Position numbers and translations under genes: made by a program. The notes beneath the pieces were generated by a model that did no database searches, was not told the origin of the DNA, and saw nothing but the letters and a program-made list of their open reading frames with translations. Shown here one piece after another: positions 56,823 through 64,000 of a DNA stretch of 64,000 nt (positions within the stretch are counted from its first letter, which is position 1; each line of letters begins with the position of its first letter). The DNA lies in assembly GCA_018873225.1 (NCBI GenBank), contig JAEILZ010000007.1, positions 992,001 through 1,056,000 of the forward strand, in the 5' to 3' direction. Source of the stretch: [Phialemoniopsis] sp. UDSM-2020. Lineage: Eukaryota > Ascomycota > Sordariomycetes > Thyridiales > Thyridiaceae.

Positions 56823-57638
56823 ATGGATCTCAAAGTGGTCGTGGTTATTGGATGCGGTGGTATGGGTTTGCCCATCGCTCGTCGCCTGGGTGTTGGCCGA
56901 CGTCTAGTGCTGGGCGATTTTTCGACTAACCTTCTCTCCGAGACTAAGCGCATCCTGGAAGAGGAAGGCTATACTGTCGACACTGGGTTGGTCGATGTGT
57001 CGGACTTTGACTCTGTGAGCAAATTCGCTCAGCAAGCCTGCGACGAGGGCGCCATTGAAACAATTGTCAACACGGCCGGTCTATCCCCATCGGCAGGAGA
57101 TCCTCATCGAATCCTCAGGGTGAATCTGGTAGGCACAGCGAATGTTATTGATGTATTTCTATCTGCCGCCCAGCTCGGTACGAGCTTGATTTGCATCTCT
57201 AGCATGGCTGGCCATATGGGTCGAGGCCTGCCAGCCGATCTGGAACTTCATCTTGCTACGGCGCCTCGGGCAGGACTATTGAAACATGACGGACTCAATA
57301 TCGACAGCGCGGATCCGCATGGAGCAGCTCGAGCTTATGGAATATCCAAACGGGGCAACATCGTCCGCGTGCAGGCTTCCGCCAGTGCCTGGGGTTGCAA
57401 GGGTGCCAGGGTCAACTCGGTTAGCCCAGGAGTAATTTCCACAGGGGCAGGTCGGCAGGAGATCGCAGGCCCGGCTGGCAAGTTCATTGCGCTAAGTCCC
57501 GCTGGTAGAGTTGGCACACCGCAAGATATCGTGAACGCTGTTGCTTTTTTAGCCAGTCCAGAGTCCTCGTTCGTTACCGGCAACGATATCCTTGTGGATG
57601 GAGGGGTGGTCTCGACCGTACGTTGGAATAGTTCGTGA
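56823..57638 (+). CDS. Short-chain dehydrogenase/reductase (classical SDR)
   Basis: An intronless ORF of 271 residues. The cofactor motif is VVVIGCGGMGLPIARRL. VDVSDFDSV marks the adenine-binding Asp. NTAGLSP, CISSMAGHM and the active-site Y-x-x-x-K in YGISKRGNIVRVQ are intact. The C-terminus reads SPAGRVGTPQDIVNAVAFLA and VTGNDILVDGGV, as expected for NAD(P)-dependent SDRs. The wording resembles SDRs widespread in actinobacteria. The absence of introns is compatible with bacterial origin but also common for fungal SDRs. The substrate is unknown. Confidence 0.9.
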   Translation: MDLKVVVVIGCGGMGLPIARRLGVGRRLVLGDFSTNLLSETKRILEEEGYTVDTGLVDVSDFDSVSKFAQQACDEGAIETIVNTAGLSPSAGDPHRILRVNLVGTANVIDVFLSAAQLGTSLICISSMAGHMGRGLPADLELHLATAPRAGLLKHDGLNIDSADPHGAARAYGISKRGNIVRVQASASAWGCKGARVNSVSPGVISTGAGRQEIAGPAGKFIALSPAGRVGTPQDIVNAVAFLASPESSFVTGNDILVDGGVVSTVRWNSS

Positions 57639-58763
57639 AAAATGAGATTCACAATATTATGTCGCATGTTTTGGATCGTTCGGAATTAAACAGCCTACAG
57701 AGATAGACATACGACATCCTTTCATCCGTCACGAGTTTTGCATCTGTGCCTGGCTTAGGACGTACACACTTTCTCCAACCTTTGACCCAATCACGGAAAC
57801 TTCTTATGGAAGTGGGTTGTCGATGTTGCTCTGGCAACCCTCCCACTCAGACGCTATTCACCTGATGACCCTACAAAACTCTGGAAGCTACAAGGACAAG
57901 GTATGGGTGGGTGACAAGGCCTGCTGGACGATGAGGTCGAGATCCATCTCGGTCTGTATCTCTCATCGATTGGACTTGCCATTCGTCATCAGGGGTGATC
58001 CCCCAGCCTCCCCCCCTTGAACGAACACCCGGCTCCCCGCACCCCTTTCCCCGCACGTCCCCTGCTTTTAGACTCCATCTTCGCTCGCTACTCGGTCAAA
58101 ATTGGCAAGTACGTGTAGCTCTATCTTGAACCTATCGACTGCCACCAGCGCTAACACGGTGTTGATGACGTGGACCTGACACTATAACACCTTGTTTTGC
58201 ATCGCACCCCATATCTTCGTCAAGAAGAAAGGTACGTGGACACCTGTTCGCGACACGCACCACGCTAGTAAAGCCTCCTATCGGTGCTATCAGCCCGCCA
58301 GGGGTTGTTCCCCCTCGGAATCTCTGCCTCGCGAACACTTCTCTTGCCTAAACGAGGATCGCCACTTTCTCCACAAGTGTGGTGTCACTGAATCCACTTT
58401 TAATATGCCAATCACCGTCGTACCCGAAGGCTTGTGTAGGTACTCATCAAAAAATGCTGGGAGAGGGATTATCAGGATCAAAGATACGTCCCCAGTGCTT
58501 TCTGGAGATACCATTAACACCATCACACTTGAGGGTTAGCGGGGTGGTAGCATGGGCTTTGAGAATAGATAGCCGGTGCTCGATAGATGTGTAACAGATG
58601 GTGATAGAGTCCAATGATACCAATCCTGGCCTCTCTTCGGCAGTTATCTCGGCATCGTGCTCGGCGATTCGAAAGATATAAACACATCTATAGAACTTGA
58701 GCACCGTGTCATAGAAATCGCGCAGAGACGGATGCCATCCTAGTTTGAGATCTTCGAATATCC
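57639..58763. other. Intergenic region
   Basis: 1.1 kb without a supported gene. A minus-strand frame at about 58447-58790 is open and protein-like in composition but has no good ATG context and overlaps the esterase start. Confidence 0.35.
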
Positions 58764-60781
<2,018 letters not shown>

Positions 60782-61305
60782 AACCTCATCTGGTTCTTTT
60801 ACAGATGATATAGTCTCGTCAGATGTGATTATAACAGTCAGCCACATGTCTTTTTTAATTGCAGTGTGCGAGTCTATATCAACATTTCTAACGCAGAAAC
60901 TAGTCACTCGGTCGTTGAGAGTTATCTTCAGTCCAGTTTTATCCGTGAAAGACATTTTAATTCAGATTAGAAGAGTCGACAGAATAAGAGATAGGGGAGT
61001 AAAGAACGAGTGTAGGATATCCCACACCTAGAAGAGCAAGGTGAATTCGAATGTCATATCGAATGGGCCTAACCTCCACCCCCTGCTCTGACTACCATTC
61101 GAAGATGTCATACGGACGTAAGCATAGCCGATCAAGAGAAATGTACCAGAAACGACGATGGGCTAGGGTTCGAGAGACATGCTGATACAACTCTGAAGCC
61201 ATTGCATGAATCAGTTGAACACATCGAGGCACCAATTGTCAACCTGTGAATGATATGTAAATGTCAATGTCACGAGGGATCCTTCCGCTGACAAGAACAG
61301 GTCTT
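60782..61305. other. Intergenic region
   Basis: Downstream of the esterase. AT-rich, no gene seen. Confidence 0.4.
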
Positions 61306-61531
61306 GATTGGCAGAGGTCAAATGGGGCGGCAGGCTTACCCAGGTTTATGATAACGAAGCTATTCGACTGATACCAGCCGACCGGGCCCTGCGAGTTAAG
61401 CAAAGGGCTTAGAACACAGACCTCATAAGCAGTATTGGGAAGTTCCAGTGGCTGTGTGAAGCTAAGCCAGCAGACAGTCACGAGAAGAAGTCTCTGAATC
61501 AGAGGAATGGAGGCCAATATAGTACGATCGG
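61306..61531 (+). pseudogene. Decayed partial copy of the CorA-like gene
   Basis: This stretch parallels 54411-54660 of the CorA-like gene. Shared words include CAAAGGGCT, GAACACAGACCTCA and TAAGCCAGC. It ends exactly around the exon-intron junction of the parent (CCAATATAGTACGAT versus CCAGTATGGTACGAT). An Arg codon CGG in the parent is TAG here (C to T and G to A at once), and CACGAGC has become CATAAGC. Such transitions are the pattern left by repeat-induced point mutation. No complete product can be made. Confidence 0.65.
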
Positions 61532-62482
61532 TAAATCCTCTGGCCTCATTTCCATCCATCCTGACGAGATTTTTCATGGCTTGAGCTCCGACAAGACCGG
61601 ATGAATAGCCATACAATCCGTCATTCCCTGCAGGTAGCTGCTTGAAGAAGGCTTCGTATTCATCCGGCTCGCGCAAATAGACTTCTAGGATCCAGTAACG
61701 TTTCTGACTATCTTTATGAAGAAGATGTACTGACACGGGATTCCCGGGGGCGATGAGATACGGATTTCGTCATAAAAAGTTTGTGTGGAAGATCTCCAGC
61801 CAAATGTTCCGCCAGCTGGGCTCCGAACTTCCAGACTCGCTGTGTAGTTTTTCAGCAAGGAATACTACGTAAACCCTCGCCACAGATGCAGATGCTTTGA
61901 AAGGATTCGACCTTGGACTCTTGTCCAGAGGGTCTCCAAATGATCACGAATCTTCTTCTTGTTTAGATTATGGCGCAGAACATACGCTCGTCCAAGATAT
62001 CCTTTTCAGTCCTCAAATACGAGCTCCAGGTCGACGAACAACTTGTGGATTCAGGTGAGTAGAAACTCGAAGAAGTTGAAGTCGAAGGCAGAAAGATTCA
62101 AATTCTTGTACTGCATGAATACCATACATGGCCTTTCGTCGAAGGTGGGTCAAGCAAACGGTTTCATGTTGAACATCGTATTACAGGTGCTCTGACTATC
62201 GGGTGTACTTGTGCAAACCAACGAGGCCCGGAATATGACCGCAGTCATGTCGAAAAGAAAACGAAGAGACTGCTTTGGTCCAAGCTAAGCCACAATATAG
62301 TATGTAGTATCCTTTCTAAGTATGAGGCTTGTCTAAATGTTGTGCTGAATACTTGGTATCAAACTTAGTCTCTACCGTTTTCAATACAGCATCTTTGGTC
62401 CGTGTCGATACTGATATAGAGACGCTCAAGTTGTTATGGTATCTCGCTGATGCCTTGGGTAAAGGCAAAGGTGGTCTTCGCA
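61532..62482. other. Coding-like debris without a complete gene
   Basis: The minus strand (about 61560-61760) reads APGNPVSVHLLHKDSQKRYW and LREPDEYEAFFKQLPAG. The plus strand (about 62050-62470) reads short protein-like pieces (HEYHTWPFVEGGS, VDTDIETLKLLWYLADALGK). No start, splice pattern or domain ties them together. They are probably gene remnants next to the CorA-like relic. Confidence 0.35.
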
Positions 62483-63670
62483 TCACAACCTACTTGCGGG
62501 TTTCACCTCTGAGAGGTATTCATTGATCAAGGCGACAGCTTCCCGGGCAAGGCCAAAGCTGAACGTGTACCCTCCGGCCTCTTGACCGTAAGCATGCACG
62601 ACCTTCTGCGAGCCAACATTCCGCTTCTCCAGGCATACCCCACCGTCTTTCTGGCCGATAACAGGAAACACACCGACATGATCGCAAATGAAGTCGTAAT
62701 CTTCTACGTTGGGAGACCGAAAGACGTCTGGTTGGTTGGTATGTTGCCGAGCCATGATCTGGAGCGGATGAAGTGTGTCAGCAGCATGGCAAATAGGCAG
62801 ACTATGAGCAGTGACGAGGGACATAAAACTTACCACCTTTCGATGCTCCGGGTTGGCCTCGAAATCCATCACACCCGGGGTCTTGATACCACCGATATAA
62901 ATGGTGCCGTCACCCCTAGCAAAAGCTGTAGAATAATAACCTCCTTCGCCGCGGCGAATGTACAGTCGGTTGTAGTCGGACTTTCTGATACGGATGTTCT
63001 GTTGTCGCATCGGCTCGATGCGACGCTCCTGGACATCCTCGAGCTTCATTGCTCCGAAACCGGTGGCGTTGACCAGAACATCGTGACCCATTCCCTGGAG
63101 GTCGTGCAAAGAGTTGACATAAAGTCGCTTGAACACAACACCGCGTTCTTCGAGGCGCTTGCGGAACCAGGGGAGGAATGTTGTTGGCGTGATGACGACG
63201 GTCTTGTACTTGATGCCAAACTTGGCACCATCGGGCAGGTCCTCTTTGGCCATGATTTCAAAGTCCGGCACTTTGTGTCGATACCAGACTTGGTCCGTTG
63301 AACCATAGTCCTGGACTTCGCGCATCTCAATCTGGCGAACGCTGGACTCGGGATACTTCTCGGCGATCCTCCACAGGTCGGCAAAGCTACCAAGCTGCAT
63401 TTTCTGTTCTCTGGGTGTGCAGTCATGCACGCCGAGCCAAATGGCGCCAGCCCATTGGCTAACGTACTCATGTGTCATTTCATCGCCCGGAAGGTGGTGA
63501 CCGACGATGGTGACATCGTAGTCGCGGGGAAGCTGGCTGGCAATGCTCATGCCAGTGATTCTATTCCCGCATCGAGACGTTGTCAGTGCCTGCGAAATTA
63601 GGTGTCGAAGAGGGTCGGGGCCGGCGGATGCGACAACTTACCCAGCACCGAGGATCGTGATTTTGGGCAT
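62483..63670 (-). CDS. D-amino-acid oxidase, peroxisomal
   Basis: Three exons (introns 63561-63641 and 62759-62833, the latter in frame) give 343 residues. A 29-nt first exon encodes MPKITILGA, and the FAD motif GAGITGMSIASQL spans intron 1. GHHLPGDEMTHEYVSQWAGA and VLVNATGFGAMKL follow. Substrate residues are expected in IRRGEGGYYSTAFARGDGTI. The DAO signature is VVHAYGQEAGGYTFSFGLA. The C-terminal tripeptide SRL is a type-1 peroxisomal targeting signal. It oxidatively deaminates D-amino acids to 2-oxo acids with H2O2 and ammonia. It may allow use of bacterial cell-wall D-alanine as nitrogen. Confidence 0.93.
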
Positions 63671-64000
63671 GTTGGATGTCGAGTTGAAGGGCAGTTGTTG
63701 TTGAGATGGAAACGTCGTGTCGCGTGTCGGGTGACGGGCTCACGGGTCGATGAGTGATGCAGAGGCTTGGACGTTGGTCAAAATGCTTCTGGGACGGGGG
63801 GGCCGCATTAAGCAGGACTGGTCAAATACATCACTTGGGCAGAGCAATGGTGCCGAACACATTATTTCCACTCGGTTTTACACATGCCAACATAACATGC
63901 GTGACAGAGATCAGAGCATTTCGCCTAGCGCTGAGCGGGCCCTAAGTAGCCATCGCTTATCCGACCCTTTGGGCAATTTCTTCCACACGGTGCCACGCTT
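63671..64000. promoter_or_regulatory. Upstream region of the D-amino-acid oxidase gene
   Basis: 330 bp to the window edge. Non-coding promoter sequence. No gene is seen. Confidence 0.4.

Overview
The window is nuclear DNA of a filamentous ascomycete (Pezizomycotina, most likely Sordariomycetes). Genes are monocistronic on both strands and are broken by short GT-AG introns of about 46-125 bp. Families typical of the group are present: Brl1/Brr6, IWS1, an SR-protein kinase, F-box proteins, bZIP plus DUF3425, a tannase-type esterase and Fig1. Exon-intron models below were built by hand from open frames and splice signals. For every multi-exon gene reported as intact, the exon lengths sum to a whole number of codons. 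No transcript or database evidence was available.

Layout. 0.3-5.9 kb: a large secreted SGNH-hydrolase/FG-GAP repeat protein. 6.3-14.5 kb: a housekeeping block with nuclear-envelope Brl1/Brr6, elongation factor IWS1, an SRPK-type kinase and a small basic ORF. 14.5-16.7 kb: no convincing gene. 16.7-23.0 kb: seven neighbouring single-exon genes for small two-membrane-span proteins that share a DGCLxxLRP...LLWP signature. One copy carries an in-frame stop. I do not recognise this family, and it is the most novel-looking feature of the window. 23.3-29 kb: a degenerate tRNA-like element, a DHA2-type MFS exporter, a relic of the Cdc37 C-terminus, an atypical protein kinase and a small unknown gene. 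29.9-35.3 kb: a phytanoyl-CoA-dioxygenase-like enzyme, a tannase/feruloyl esterase and an LRR-like protein.

36.1-49.4 kb looks like a metabolic gene cluster: NmrA-like reductase, Baeyer-Villiger-type flavin monooxygenase, bZIP regulator, a 1169-residue intronless carboxylic acid reductase (adenylation-carrier-reductase) of bacterial architecture, cytochrome P450 and a MOSC protein. The bZIP and the reductase are divergently transcribed, which suggests local regulation. A plausible reading, by inference, is that carboxylic acids are reduced to aldehydes and then modified by the oxygenases. The nearby tannase/feruloyl esterase, dioxygenase, exporter and SDR could feed or extend the route, but nothing in the sequence proves that.

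49.8-64 kb: an F-box/LRR protein, a frameshifted Fig1-family gene, a CorA-like membrane protein with a polyproline N-terminus, a small inverted-repeat element, an SDR, a secreted carboxylesterase, a decayed partial copy of the CorA-like gene with RIP-like changes, and a peroxisomal D-amino-acid oxidase. Broken or relic genes at 21.5, 25.9, 51.9 and 61.3 kb mark the window as an actively diversifying region.
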